From an uncultured Lachnospiraceae bacterium (GTDB taxonomy: Bacteria > Bacillota_A > Clostridia > Lachnospirales > Lachnospiraceae), in contig CAJTOU010000002.1 of the NCBI GenBank assembly GCA_910577835.1, positions 83,185 to 147,184 of the forward strand: a DNA stretch of 64,000 nucleotides. The letters are read 5' to 3'. This document shows positions 7,420 to 16,140 of this stretch, in pieces (the stretch's first letter is position 1; every line of letters starts with the position of its first letter). The position numbers and the translations under genes are program-made. The notes under the pieces are model-generated. The model was given only the letters and a program-made list of their open reading frames with translations. It searched no databases and was not told the origin of the DNA.

Positions 7420-8163
7420 TTAAATTTCTATTTCAATCCATACGCCATAATGGTCGCTTGCTGCAAGTCCGGTTTTTTCTGAAATTTCTGTGCCAAATAA
7501 TCTGCACTCCTTCAGAACAGGAAATTCAAGCGGATAAGGATTTTTCAGCATAATCCAGTCAAACCGTTCATTTACTTCAATTGTATTCTTGGGCTGTATC
7601 ACGCCCCAACGTGGATTTTTACGAAAATTCAAAGTCGGAGGGATTTTTGTTTGTGTTATTTCTGAAAAGGCTTCTGCCAAATCATAGAAATAGGCATCAC
7701 TTTCTAAAAGCGACTGATTATTTGTCAAAAACCGATGGACAGATGAATCTGCTGAACTGTTGAAATCTCCCATTAAAAAAGTAAAATCATCCTTTTGAGA
7801 TTGTGCTTTTTTTACAATATTTACAATTGTTTTTTCCCTTGAATATGCGCTCTCCCACGGCAGATGAACATTGACAATAAGAATTGTTTTGGTTCCAAAT
7901 TTTATACTTGCCATTGTTCCAAACTCAAAATCCTCCATTTTATAAATTGGCAGTCTGCTTAAAATAGAAAGTCCTGTTTGTATCTGATAATAAGAGCAGA
8001 CATATTCACAAGCAGAAGTAAGATGATTATGCTGTTCATGGTTTGCAACTTCCTGCAGGCAGATAATATCTGCCTGTATCTTTTTGATTTCATTTGTAAT
8101 CTGCTGAAGGCGGAAAGGCATACCTGCTTCACTGTTCCAGATATTGTAAGTAGCTATTTTCAT
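7420..8163 (-). CDS. Endonuclease/exonuclease/phosphatase (EEP) family protein
   Basis: A 247-residue metal-dependent phosphodiesterase of the DNase I-like fold. Landmarks in order: TYNIWNSEAG (first metal/Asn strand), CLQEVANHEQ (catalytic Glu), MGDFNSSADS (Asp/Asn pair) and ASDHYGVWIEI (Asp-His). No signal peptide is visible, so it probably acts in the cytoplasm. The substrate could be DNA, a phospholipid or a sugar-phosphate; EEP proteins of this length without DNA-repair extras are hard to assign. ATG at 8163 is preceded by GAGGT. It stands alone, apart from the micro-ORF downstream and the ABC operon upstream. The 230 bases before it show no defined promoter that I would support. Confidence 0.85.
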   Translation of the reverse strand: MKIATYNIWNSEAGMPFRLQQITNEIKKIQADIICLQEVANHEQHNHLTSACEYVCSYYQIQTGLSILSRLPIYKMEDFEFGTMASIKFGTKTILIVNVHLPWESAYSREKTIVNIVKKAQSQKDDFTFLMGDFNSSADSSVHRFLTNNQSLLESDAYFYDLAEAFSEITQTKIPPTLNFRKNPRWGVIQPKNTIEVNERFDWIMLKNPYPLEFPVLKECRLFGTEISEKTGLAASDHYGVWIEIEI

Positions 8164-8395
8164 AATAATACCTCGTTAAAAATTAATTGTAAACTGAATT
8201 GGTTTCATGAATATAAAGTAAATAAATTTTGCTATTTTTCTTTTGTGAGAAGTGGTGAAATTAATTTTTTCCATAAAATATTTAAAAATATTAAGAAACA
8301 TTACTGTTTAAAAATAATAGTGAATACGGCTTAAATAAAACTGGAAGGTTAATTGCTATACAATATTTATTGCAGAATATTTTCTTTGTCTATTC

Positions 8396-9091
8396 TTATG
8401 TAAGCCCCCGTTTTTTATATAATACTGAAAACAAAGTTCCAAACACAATAATATTAAGAAGAATAACAGTTATATTTTGCATACAATCTCCACCATTTTC
8501 CAGATTGTTTATTAAGTTTCTAATTTGTTCAGAGTATATTATTTTAGATATTTTTTCTATTTTATCATTAAACATTGACAGCATTGGCGCAAAAGAAAAA
8601 ATCATCATCACTGGAATCGTGACAGATGTTGCAGTCATTTGATTTTTACTTCCCACACCAATAGAAGCCCCTGTTACAATAGAAGCAATAATACCAATAC
8701 TCATAATCAGCAGAAAAAAAATTCTCTGTGTATTTGTAACATTATTCAGCAGACAACAGAAAATCACTCCTCCGATTATACACATAAAAAAGACATAGCT
8801 TCCTATCCCGATTAAATATTGTACTGGCGAAACATCTGCCATTAATAAAACCCTTAAAGTATTTTTTTCTTTTTCTTCTGATATAATTGCTGAAATACTG
8901 ACCAGCGGTGCCATTCCAATATACATCGTTGCAAACAGATTTACAAAAAAGTTTTCCGGCATTTCCTGAATTTGTATTGCATGTGTCATAACAATACTGA
9001 ATAATGGAAACATAATAAACTGAATAAGGATTGGTTTGTTTTTTAATGTATCCTTTAACTGCTTTTGTATAATTGTAATAATGTGTTTCAT
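8396..9091 (-). CDS. ABC-2 type transporter permease
   Basis: A 231-residue membrane subunit with six hydrophobic segments. A first TM at about 20-37 (PILIQFIMFPLFSIVMT) is followed by a short loop and an amphipathic NEXT-like segment with EEKEKNTLRVLLMADVS, the hallmark of ABC-2 permeases. Its ATG overlaps the ATPase stop in TAATG, so it is translated with its ATPase partner as the last gene of the LytTR operon. A homodimer of this protein with two ATPase copies would form the exporter. The substrate is unknown; ABC-2 systems of this class often give peptide-antibiotic resistance or export lipids. Confidence 0.85.
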   Translation of the reverse strand: MKHIITIIQKQLKDTLKNKPILIQFIMFPLFSIVMTHAIQIQEMPENFFVNLFATMYIGMAPLVSISAIISEEKEKNTLRVLLMADVSPVQYLIGIGSYVFFMCIIGGVIFCCLLNNVTNTQRIFFLLIMSIGIIASIVTGASIGVGSKNQMTATSVTIPVMMIFSFAPMLSMFNDKIEKISKIIYSEQIRNLINNLENGGDCMQNITVILLNIIVFGTLFSVLYKKRGLT

Positions 9092-9918
9092 TATTCGTTC
9101 AACTTCCTTCCTGTCAAATATAAAAACACTTTTTCCAAGTCCGGTTCTGATGAGTGTATGCTTATTATTTTTTCATCCTTCATCATTTCAAAAAGAATAG
9201 CTGCATTTTCTTTGTTATTTTGAAGTATGTGTTTCTCCCCATTTTTCAGGACCAATTCCAGTGTGTTTTCAATATTGTATTTCATGCAAATCTCTTCTGG
9301 TATGCCCTGTTCAATCACTGTTCCTTCATTTAATAAAATAATCTTATTGCACAGCTTTTCCGCTTCATGCATGTTGTGCGTCGTTAGAAATATAGTGGTT
9401 CCGGTTTTTCTTTCTTCTTCAATTAATTTGTGTATTTTATCTGTGGTAGCAGGGTCCAAGCCGGAGGTTGGTTCATCTAAATACAATATGTCCATATCCT
9501 TTAACAATGCTCTGCAAAAATTTACACGGTTACGCATACCTTTTGACAAATGATTTACAATTGTTTTTTTGTCATTGATTAATTCTGCTCTATTCAGAAG
9601 CGTTTCTATCCGACTATGTGGAACCTGATAGATATCTGCAAATATTTTTAAATTATCCCAAACTGTTAACCGGTCATACAAACCAAAGCTGTCCATCATA
9701 ATTCCTGATATTAAATTCCTGTTATGAAATGTTTTTATAACGCCATTCTGGAGCTTCAGCTGTCCGGTTAATATATTTACCAGCGTTGTTTTTCCAGCGC
9801 CCGACGGTCCCAGTAAACCTATAATATCTTCTTTTTCAACTGTCAGCGAAATATCTTTTAAAATTTGTTTCTCACCAAAAGAAAAAGACAGGTTATTTAC
9901 TTCTATTAATACTGCCAT
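9091..9918 (-). CDS. ABC transporter ATP-binding protein
   Basis: A 275-residue nucleotide-binding subunit of the drug/peptide-resistance ABC-2 type. Walker A GPSGAGKTT, a signature-loop variant HLSKGMRNRV (LSKGM in place of LSGGQ, usual in this class), Walker B DILYLDEPTSGLDP and H-loop LTTHNMHEAEKL are all present. After the ATPase domain a C-terminal extension (residues 215-275) carries the DLEKVFLYLTGR element seen in multidrug ABC ATPases. It overlaps the DUF3021 gene by 26 bases at its 5' end and the permease by 3 bases at its 3' end, showing a tight four-gene operon with the LytTR regulator. Confidence 0.92.
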   Translation of the reverse strand: MAVLIEVNNLSFSFGEKQILKDISLTVEKEDIIGLLGPSGAGKTTLVNILTGQLKLQNGVIKTFHNRNLISGIMMDSFGLYDRLTVWDNLKIFADIYQVPHSRIETLLNRAELINDKKTIVNHLSKGMRNRVNFCRALLKDMDILYLDEPTSGLDPATTDKIHKLIEEERKTGTTIFLTTHNMHEAEKLCNKIILLNEGTVIEQGIPEEICMKYNIENTLELVLKNGEKHILQNNKENAAILFEMMKDEKIISIHSSEPDLEKVFLYLTGRKLNE

Positions 9919-10390
9919 TCTGCTCCTCCTTTAAGCGTTTTAAAGCCTCTTCAAGCTGTTTATTATCCATGGTTTCTTTCAGATATGAAACAACTGCGCT
10001 GATTATAAAACAGATTCCAAAACAAATAAAAAAGCTAATCCAGCATATTGCCTGATTCACTGGAAACCAGCCAAAAAGATAAGCAAATATTCCGGTTAAA
10101 GCAATTACTGAAATCAACATTGCCATTGTTCTTTTAGCAATTGCCATTTTTTTGAATATTTTATCTGAAAAAAACAGAAAGCGAATCCCTGTAACGCAGA
10201 CAGAGGATAATAAAAATTGTAAAATAGTATTTATTGGTATACCTTTACTGCCCAGAACAAACATTGTGGAATAGTGTCTGGCCTCATCTCCTGTAAAGTG
10301 ACAAATAACAGTAATCACTAATATGGTGATTCCAAAAATCTGAATAATCTGAGCTAAATAATCTAATAAATGTTTTTTTTCTTCCATCAT
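9893..10390 (-). CDS. DUF3021 family membrane protein
   Basis: A 165-residue four-helix membrane protein with helices at about 14-29, 52-68, 88-105 and 114-135 and a charged C-terminal coiled tail (KQLEEALKRLKEEQ). DUF3021 proteins are found almost always beside a LytTR DNA-binding protein and are thought to control it from the membrane. Here the start overlaps the LytTR stop by 4 bases (ATGA) and the end overlaps the ABC ATPase by 26 bases. Predicted role: membrane-bound modulator or anti-activator of the adjacent LytTR protein; this is known for the family as an association, not proven here. Confidence 0.85.
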   Translation of the reverse strand: MMEEKKHLLDYLAQIIQIFGITILVITVICHFTGDEARHYSTMFVLGSKGIPINTILQFLLSSVCVTGIRFLFFSDKIFKKMAIAKRTMAMLISVIALTGIFAYLFGWFPVNQAICWISFFICFGICFIISAVVSYLKETMDNKQLEEALKRLKEEQNGSINRSK

Positions 10391-10827
10391 TTCACTCCTA
10401 ACAAAGCTTTTATTCCATTTGCATATTGTCTCGATGCAATTAGCTGTTCATTATTTGATAATGTAATTAACAGACGTCTGTCGATGTAGGTTTTTATTGA
10501 AGAAATATTGTTTAAATTTACAATGCACGACTTATTAATGCGGACAAATAGATATTGCTCCAATTGCTGCTGTAATTCATAGAGCTTATTAAAAGATTCG
10601 TATACTTTGTCTGCGGTGTAAATAAAACATTTTTTATCTACCGATTCTATATATAAGATTTCCTCTAAATTTAATGCAATTATATTTTCATTATACCTAA
10701 CCATTATTTGCCTATCAATAATCTGAAGTGCTGCAATTAACCGTTCAATAAAAATATCCTGTTCTCTGCATTTTATTGTAATAATAGTATCAGAAATGTC
10801 ATCCTGTATTTCAATATTGATTTGCAA
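10387..10827 (-). CDS. LytTR-domain DNA-binding regulator
   Basis: A stand-alone LytTR protein (about 146 residues) lacking a receiver domain. The N-terminal half (QINIEIQDDISDTIITIKC) is the usual alpha/beta lead-in; the LytTR domain follows from about residue 55, with EEILYIESVDKKCFIYT, FVRINKSCIVNLNNISSIK and the final RQYANGIKALLG. Start choice: AGGAGG lies directly against a GTG at 10836, while a TTG at 10827 has 7-base spacing, so I prefer TTG; the GTG adds three residues. It probably activates its own operon through repeats upstream. First gene of LytTR-DUF3021-ABC ATPase-permease, a common clostridial layout. Confidence 0.85.
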   Translation of the reverse strand: MQINIEIQDDISDTIITIKCREQDIFIERLIAALQIIDRQIMVRYNENIIALNLEEILYIESVDKKCFIYTADKVYESFNKLYELQQQLEQYLFVRINKSCIVNLNNISSIKTYIDRRLLITLSNNEQLIASRQYANGIKALLGVK

Positions 10828-11135
10828 ATCATGCACCTCCTAACAGACTATATCTTATCAAATATTTTATATACTTCAAGTGCTTTGATAATATGTTGCC
10901 GTTTTTCTAACCTGAGTTGCCAAAATACAAAGGAATAAATTGTAATTTAGTTTTAATAAGCCGGAATAACATATATAATATCTATTTTTTTATGTTAAAT
11001 AGCATATACATGGATTTTAGTTGTGACAACCAGTGCAGAGAAAGAAAAGAATAATGAAATATTATAGAGTCATTTAAATATTTTATGAGAGCAAAAAAAG
11101 TATTGATTTTATGGGTAAAATTACTAAAAATATCC

Positions 11136-11163
11136 TTGAATATATGAAAGTTCGTGTTATAAT
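11136..11163 (+). promoter_or_regulatory. Promoter of the SWIM-MoxR-VWA operon
   Basis: -35 TTGAAT (11136-11141), 16-base spacer, extended -10 TGT-TATAAT (11155-11163). It lies about 140 bases before the SWIM start codon. The rest of the 470-base stretch from 10837 to 11306 is A/T-rich and holds the leader of the minus-strand LytTR operon on its left; I see no further gene in it. Confidence 0.55.
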
Positions 11164-11264
11164 TTAATTTAGAATAGAAAGTATGTTTTGTTTCTGATAT
11201 ATACTTTAATAAGTAATATATTATTACAGGGAACAAATTTTTATAAAGCAAACTATTATATAAG

Positions 11265-11277
11265 GCGTATTATACGC
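11265..11277 (+). promoter_or_regulatory. Palindromic operator candidate before SWIM gene
   Basis: Perfect dyad GCGTAT-T-ATACGC within the 5' leader of the operon, 30 bases before the start codon. It sits downstream of the predicted promoter, where a bound repressor would block transcription. No cognate regulator can be named from this sequence. Confidence 0.4.
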
Positions 11278-11306
11278 TATATAAATGAAAGAAAGAGAGG
11301 TTTATT

Positions 11307-12764
11307 ATGCAGACGGTTACAGAACAGCAGATATTGGCGATGGCTCCAAATCCGGCGGCCGCGTCCAATGGGAAGAAAATATCTCAGAAGGGAGGTTTTG
11401 TGCGGCTGGAACGCTCCGAAGATGATACATTTTATATGGGAGAGTGCAGCGGCAGTGGAAAGAGCAATTATATTACTTCGGTAGACTTTGTTGATTCCGA
11501 GGCACCTATGTGCCGTTGCTCCTGTCCAAGCAGACAGTTTCCATGCAAGCATGGTCTGGCCCTTCTATATGAAATTATGTCAAAAAAGACTTTCAAAATC
11601 TGTGAGATACCAGAAGATATTTTAAAAAAGCGGGCCAAAAAGGCTGCAAAGGAAAAGGGCGATGATGAGACTTCTGGTGAGTCAAAAGAAACCACGGCAA
11701 AGAAAAAAGCTGCTTCAGCAAAGACATCAAAAGCTGCAAAAACAAAGAAAATAAAAAAACAGCTTGAAGGGCTGGAGCTTACACAGAAACTGGTACAGGA
11801 TTTGATAAAGGCAGGGCTTGGAACAATGGGCGGAACTGCGATTAAAACCTATGAACAGCTTTCCAAACAGCTTGGAGATTACTATCTGCCGGGTCCGCAG
11901 CGGCTGTTAAACGGATTGATTATAGAGGTTGTCGCATTCCAGAAGGATGGAAATGAGGAGCATTATGAAAAGGCAATTGCCATTTTGGAAAAACTGTGGA
12001 CACTGATAAAAAAATCGCAGAAATATTTATCAGAAAAGCTGGAGCAGGACAATGTGGCGCAGGATGACAGCGAGCTTTATGAAGAACTGGGAGGCATCTG
12101 GAAGCTGGACGAGCTGGAAGCACTTGGAAGAAGTAAAAAGGATGCGGATTTTATGCAGCTTTCTTTCTGGGTAACTTATGACGAAGCAAGAAAAGAATAT
12201 ATTGATACCGGCTGCTGGGCGGATTTGAAAACCGGTGAAATATTTATGACATATAATTACCGCCCGATAAAAGCGTTAAAATATGTGAAACAGGATGATA
12301 CAGTATTTGGAGTAGTCCATACTTCCTCGGCTGTTTGTTATCCGGGACAGGGAAATGTGCGTATCCGGTGGAACAGTGCACAGATTCGTCCGGTTGAGCA
12401 GGAGGATGTGGCAAAGCTTCGCAGTATGGCAGTAACCGGACTTGTGGCTGAAACAAAAAATATAAAAAATATACTGAAAAATGCACTGACTCAGCCTGTG
12501 CTGATTCGTTTGATTTCTTTTCAGACAATTGGAAAAAGCGGGGAGCAGTATGTATTGAAGAATGAAGGGGGAGAAACTATTGTTCTTGGAAATGTTCCGG
12601 GAATGGAAGAAACTACGAACAGAATCGGTCTGCTGCCAGACGGAAATCTGCTGAAAAATCAGGTATTAGTGGGTGCGTTTTATTATGATGCAAAAGAACG
12701 GCGGTTAAAATTGCAGCCGTTAAGTATTTTGACAAATACAGATGTTGTAAGGCTGTTATATTAA
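11307..12764 (+). CDS. SWIM zinc-finger protein (YehQ-like)
   Basis: A 485-residue cytosolic protein. The N-terminal SWIM finger reads CSCPSRQFPCKH at about residues 70-81 (CxC...CxH), a zinc module that binds DNA or protein. A Lys/Ala-rich linker (about 105-150, KKKAASAKTSKAAKTKKI) follows, then a helical region (155-330) and a beta-rich C-terminal part. It opens a five-gene operon with HEAT-like, MoxR, DUF5682 and VWA proteins, the same component set as E. coli yehQ with yehL/M/P. AAAGAGAGG is a good ribosome site at 11 bases. The biochemical role of the family is not settled. Confidence 0.85.
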   Translation: MQTVTEQQILAMAPNPAAASNGKKISQKGGFVRLERSEDDTFYMGECSGSGKSNYITSVDFVDSEAPMCRCSCPSRQFPCKHGLALLYEIMSKKTFKICEIPEDILKKRAKKAAKEKGDDETSGESKETTAKKKAASAKTSKAAKTKKIKKQLEGLELTQKLVQDLIKAGLGTMGGTAIKTYEQLSKQLGDYYLPGPQRLLNGLIIEVVAFQKDGNEEHYEKAIAILEKLWTLIKKSQKYLSEKLEQDNVAQDDSELYEELGGIWKLDELEALGRSKKDADFMQLSFWVTYDEARKEYIDTGCWADLKTGEIFMTYNYRPIKALKYVKQDDTVFGVVHTSSAVCYPGQGNVRIRWNSAQIRPVEQEDVAKLRSMAVTGLVAETKNIKNILKNALTQPVLIRLISFQTIGKSGEQYVLKNEGGETIVLGNVPGMEETTNRIGLLPDGNLLKNQVLVGAFYYDAKERRLKLQPLSILTNTDVVRLLY

Positions 12765-12796
12765 TTGGAATGATAGAATTTTTGGAGGAATAAAAA

Positions 12797-14776
12797 ATGG
12801 ATATTACACCGTTATATGAATTAAGAAACCGTTTACGGACTGCCATGATTGCCGGAACCAATCTTTTATCGGATGATTTTCGTTTGAAACGGGCAGTAGA
12901 GGCTGTGCAGCCTTTGGAAAAAGCAGCTCCTGTATTTGCAAAGATAGGAGAGCTTGGCAGAAGTCTTATCGCACCAGAGCAGACGGATAAAGTAGATGCA
13001 CTGCTTCAGGTGATTACTCTGTTGGATGCGGTGCTTTGTACGCAGGGAATGGTAGGTATTTCTGGCGAAATAGAAGAAATCAATGAAAATCACTTGGGAA
13101 CAGCGGTGACAAACGCACCGTATTCTGTGGTAAAGACACTTTTGGATGCGCTGACCAGCTCTGGAAGCGGGCATTATTCCTATGTATTGGACACACATCA
13201 ACTGCATCCGGAATTGTTTGCAGATTATCGAATAAAAACGGCTATGGTTCAGGCATTGGGTGCAGGATATGTGGAGCTTGCAGATAGAGTGGCAGACTGG
13301 CTGAAAAAAGAAGGCGAGGAAATTCTTCCGCTTTTGGAGAAAGATTTTAATCCAAAAGGGAAAAAGGAAATGGTACGGCGTGTGCATGTGATTGAGGCAA
13401 TTGCCGGAGCAAAGGCAAATGATTTTTACATAAAACAGCTTGACGGAGCGGAAAAGGAAGTGCGTCAGGCGTTGATTTATGCACTCCGGCACAGTCCTGA
13501 TAATCTGGAGCTGCTTATGGAAATGACAAAGACAGAGAAAGGCAACGCGAAGAAAATGGCTTGTTTTGCGCTTGTGCATATGAAAGACGAGCGTTCGGGT
13601 GGATTTTTTAAAAAAATGTGTGAAAAAAAAGCTCAGGATGTAATGGAATATGTATTTTTATCTGATACAGAGTGGGCATCCAAGCTGGTGGCGGAGAGCT
13701 TAAAGGAACAATTGTCAGTGTTAAAGGAAGAAAGAGACAAGCCAGATTTTTGCATAACAAATAAACAGGCAGATTTCTGGGATAAAGCTTTAAAGGCTCT
13801 GATAGGAAAAAGCGGAGATGAGATTATGGAAGTGTATCGCATGGCAGCAGAGCTTGGTCCACGTTTGAATCTGCCGCTGGAGGAAAAGAGCCACCATAAT
13901 TATTCTTATAATTTTGGACCAAAAGAAAGCTCAATCATGTCATATCCTCTGGTAGAAATTTATAATAGAACATCTACAAAGGGAACTGCGATTAAGACAA
14001 GGAAATTATGCGAGTTGCTTCTTGACAATGCGTTTCCATATTATCTGCAGCTTTCTCTGTTTGTAAATCCGGATAAAAGGCTTGGCGAACTAGCGGTAGA
14101 GCTGTATGAAAATGGAGATATAAAGAAACGAAAAACAGAATATTTTCCGGCTGCCCTGACAGCAAAGCTTCTTTCAGAGGAGGACTGCTGCGACTGGCTT
14201 TGTGAAGAATTGCAGGTAAAAGAGAATAATTTATACCGGGGACTGATAAGGCTTTCTTATGATACAGAGAAGCGGCAGTATGTGCTGGAGACAGAGATTT
14301 TTAATGCCGCAAATAATGAAGAGTGCCGTTACAGTCATCCGTTCAGACAGAAATTCAACGGAAGGTTTATGGATGTTTTAATGGAATGTCAGAAAGCAAA
14401 TATAGACACTGTTCTGTGCAATTGTGTAAATCCAGAGGATAAAGAGGGATGTCAAAAACTGGAGAAATATTTTTATGTAAAAGCATTAAGAGAAATAAGA
14501 CCAGTATATCTTAACAGCTATTTTCGTGCGTTAAAGCAATGCGGCTGTAATAAGTGCGAGGGACTGTTTCAAAATTATCTGGTAAACAGCAGGCGCGTAG
14601 CGTACTGGGAGATTACAACGATTGTAGAGAATATGCCGGGAACAAATGAGATGAAAGCAGAGGAATTGACAAAGGCGCTGGAGCTGATTCACAAAGAAAA
14701 GGCAAGAGTGACTGGCGGCTGGAATGAAGAATGGTATATTGGAATAATTAATAAGCTCAAGGCTGGAGTGTTTTAA
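12797..14776 (+). CDS. HEAT-like helical-repeat protein of the MoxR-VWA operon
   Basis: A 659-residue all-helical protein. Alpha-solenoid repeats are visible around residues 150-310 (for example KKEMVRRVHVIEAIAGAK, KEVRQALIYALRHS, GNAKKMACFALVHM), as in HEAT/PBS-like scaffolds. A second Cys-rich part follows (EEDCCDWLCEEL, CQKANIDTVLCNCVN, CGCNKCEGLF), which could bind metal. No enzyme motif is seen. It lies 32 bases after the SWIM gene with TTTGGAGGA as ribosome site, and 103 bases before MoxR. In E. coli the matching position near yehL is taken by the DUF4132 protein YehI; whether the two are homologous I cannot say. Likely scaffold or substrate-recognition subunit (inference). Confidence 0.7.
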   Translation: MDITPLYELRNRLRTAMIAGTNLLSDDFRLKRAVEAVQPLEKAAPVFAKIGELGRSLIAPEQTDKVDALLQVITLLDAVLCTQGMVGISGEIEEINENHLGTAVTNAPYSVVKTLLDALTSSGSGHYSYVLDTHQLHPELFADYRIKTAMVQALGAGYVELADRVADWLKKEGEEILPLLEKDFNPKGKKEMVRRVHVIEAIAGAKANDFYIKQLDGAEKEVRQALIYALRHSPDNLELLMEMTKTEKGNAKKMACFALVHMKDERSGGFFKKMCEKKAQDVMEYVFLSDTEWASKLVAESLKEQLSVLKEERDKPDFCITNKQADFWDKALKALIGKSGDEIMEVYRMAAELGPRLNLPLEEKSHHNYSYNFGPKESSIMSYPLVEIYNRTSTKGTAIKTRKLCELLLDNAFPYYLQLSLFVNPDKRLGELAVELYENGDIKKRKTEYFPAALTAKLLSEEDCCDWLCEELQVKENNLYRGLIRLSYDTEKRQYVLETEIFNAANNEECRYSHPFRQKFNGRFMDVLMECQKANIDTVLCNCVNPEDKEGCQKLEKYFYVKALREIRPVYLNSYFRALKQCGCNKCEGLFQNYLVNSRRVAYWEITTIVENMPGTNEMKAEELTKALELIHKEKARVTGGWNEEWYIGIINKLKAGVF

Positions 14777-14879
14777 AGAAAATGAAGTTTTTAAAAATAT
14801 ATTTTATATGGTTTAAAATTATGAGAGAAAAAGAGAAAGGATAAATTCAGGTAAAGCATACCTAAACAGGTGAAGGAAA

Positions 14880-15962
14880 ATGAAAGAACAAATATTAAGA
14901 CTGCCTGCGGAGCAGTTGTTTCAGAAGGAAATCGATGCACTGATTGCGGCGGAACATGACCCGATACCTACGGGCTGGAAAATGTCGCCTCGTTCTGTGC
15001 GTACTTATATCTGTGGAGGAAAGGTTGGAAAAACAGTAATTACTCCAAAATATATCGGACATGAAAGACTGGTGGAAATCGCAATTGCCACACTGGTAAC
15101 AGACAGAGCACTGCTTTTAATCGGTGAGCCAGGTACTGCCAAGAGCTGGCTGTCTGAGCATTTGACTGCCGCTATTAACGGAGATTCTACAAAGGTAATT
15201 CAGGGAACAGCCGGAACGACAGAAGAACAGATTCGTTATTCATGGAACTATGCTATGCTGATTGCACAAGGACCGTCTCAGGAAGCAATGCTCAAAAGTC
15301 CTGTATTTCATGCAATGGAAACAGGTACAATCGCCAGAATGGAAGAGATTTCAAGATGTGCTTCCGAGGTTCAGGACGCATTGATTTCGATTTTATCAGA
15401 AAAGAGAATTTCAGTACCGGAGCTTAATATGGAAGTAGCCGCACAGAAAGGTTTTTCTGTGATTGCAACGGCAAATACCAGAGATAAGGGTGTAAATGAA
15501 ATGTCTGCGGCCTTGAAGAGACGTTTTAATATTGTGGTACTTCCGGCGCCGGCGGATTTGGAGTCAGAGATGGAAATTGTGCGTACCAGAGTGGCACAGC
15601 TTTCAGCAGGTCTGGATTTGAATGCTGAACTTCCGGAAGATAATGTAGTGGAAAGAGTATGCACTATTTTCAGAGAATTGAGAAATGGAGAAACCTGTGA
15701 CCGCAGTCAGAAAGTAAAGAGTACCAGCGGTGTATTATCCACTGCCGAGGCCATTTCTCTTTTGTGTAACAGTATGGCGCTGGCAGGGAGCTTTGGAAAT
15801 GGAACTATAAGCGAAGAAGACCTTGCAGCGGGACTTCAGGGCGCAATTATCAAAGAGGAAGAAAAAGATAATGTGGCTTGGAAGGAATATCTGGAAAATG
15901 TGATGAAAAAACGCGGCATGAAATGGAGCGGATTATATAAAGCTTGTCGGGAATTGTTGTAG
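14880..15962 (+). CDS. MoxR-family AAA+ ATPase (YehL-like)
   Basis: A 360-residue AAA+ chaperone-type ATPase. Walker A GEPGTAKS lies at about residue 83. The Walker B position reads ARMEEISR, with Glu in place of the usual Asp, which may be a trait of this subfamily. Sensor 1 is IATANTRDKG, and an arginine-finger region LKRRFNIVVLP follows. The C-terminal lid region holds SGVLSTAEAIS. MoxR ATPases act with VWA proteins to remodel or activate partner complexes, and a VWA gene lies in the same operon at 18421. Length agrees with E. coli YehL (about 360-380). Ribosome site AGGTGAAGG. Confidence 0.88.
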   Translation: MKEQILRLPAEQLFQKEIDALIAAEHDPIPTGWKMSPRSVRTYICGGKVGKTVITPKYIGHERLVEIAIATLVTDRALLLIGEPGTAKSWLSEHLTAAINGDSTKVIQGTAGTTEEQIRYSWNYAMLIAQGPSQEAMLKSPVFHAMETGTIARMEEISRCASEVQDALISILSEKRISVPELNMEVAAQKGFSVIATANTRDKGVNEMSAALKRRFNIVVLPAPADLESEMEIVRTRVAQLSAGLDLNAELPEDNVVERVCTIFRELRNGETCDRSQKVKSTSGVLSTAEAISLLCNSMALAGSFGNGTISEEDLAAGLQGAIIKEEEKDNVAWKEYLENVMKKRGMKWSGLYKACRELL

Positions 15963-16140
15963 AAAACTTGTTATAAGAGAATATGACAGGTAAATTTATG
16001 ATAGAAAAATTTACTGTAAAAAATTATTAAGGAAATATATCAAGAGATTTTATTGTAAAAAAATTATAAGAAGAAAACCTGTTATATGATAAGAGAAACT
16101 TATGATAGGAGCAGATTTTTGAAAATGGAGTAGCACAATT

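Noticed and set aside
12866..13579. 237-codon minus-strand frame within the HEAT-like gene
   Set aside because: Long but rich in His, Cys and Phe, with no motif and no ribosome site; the plus strand has the clear gene.
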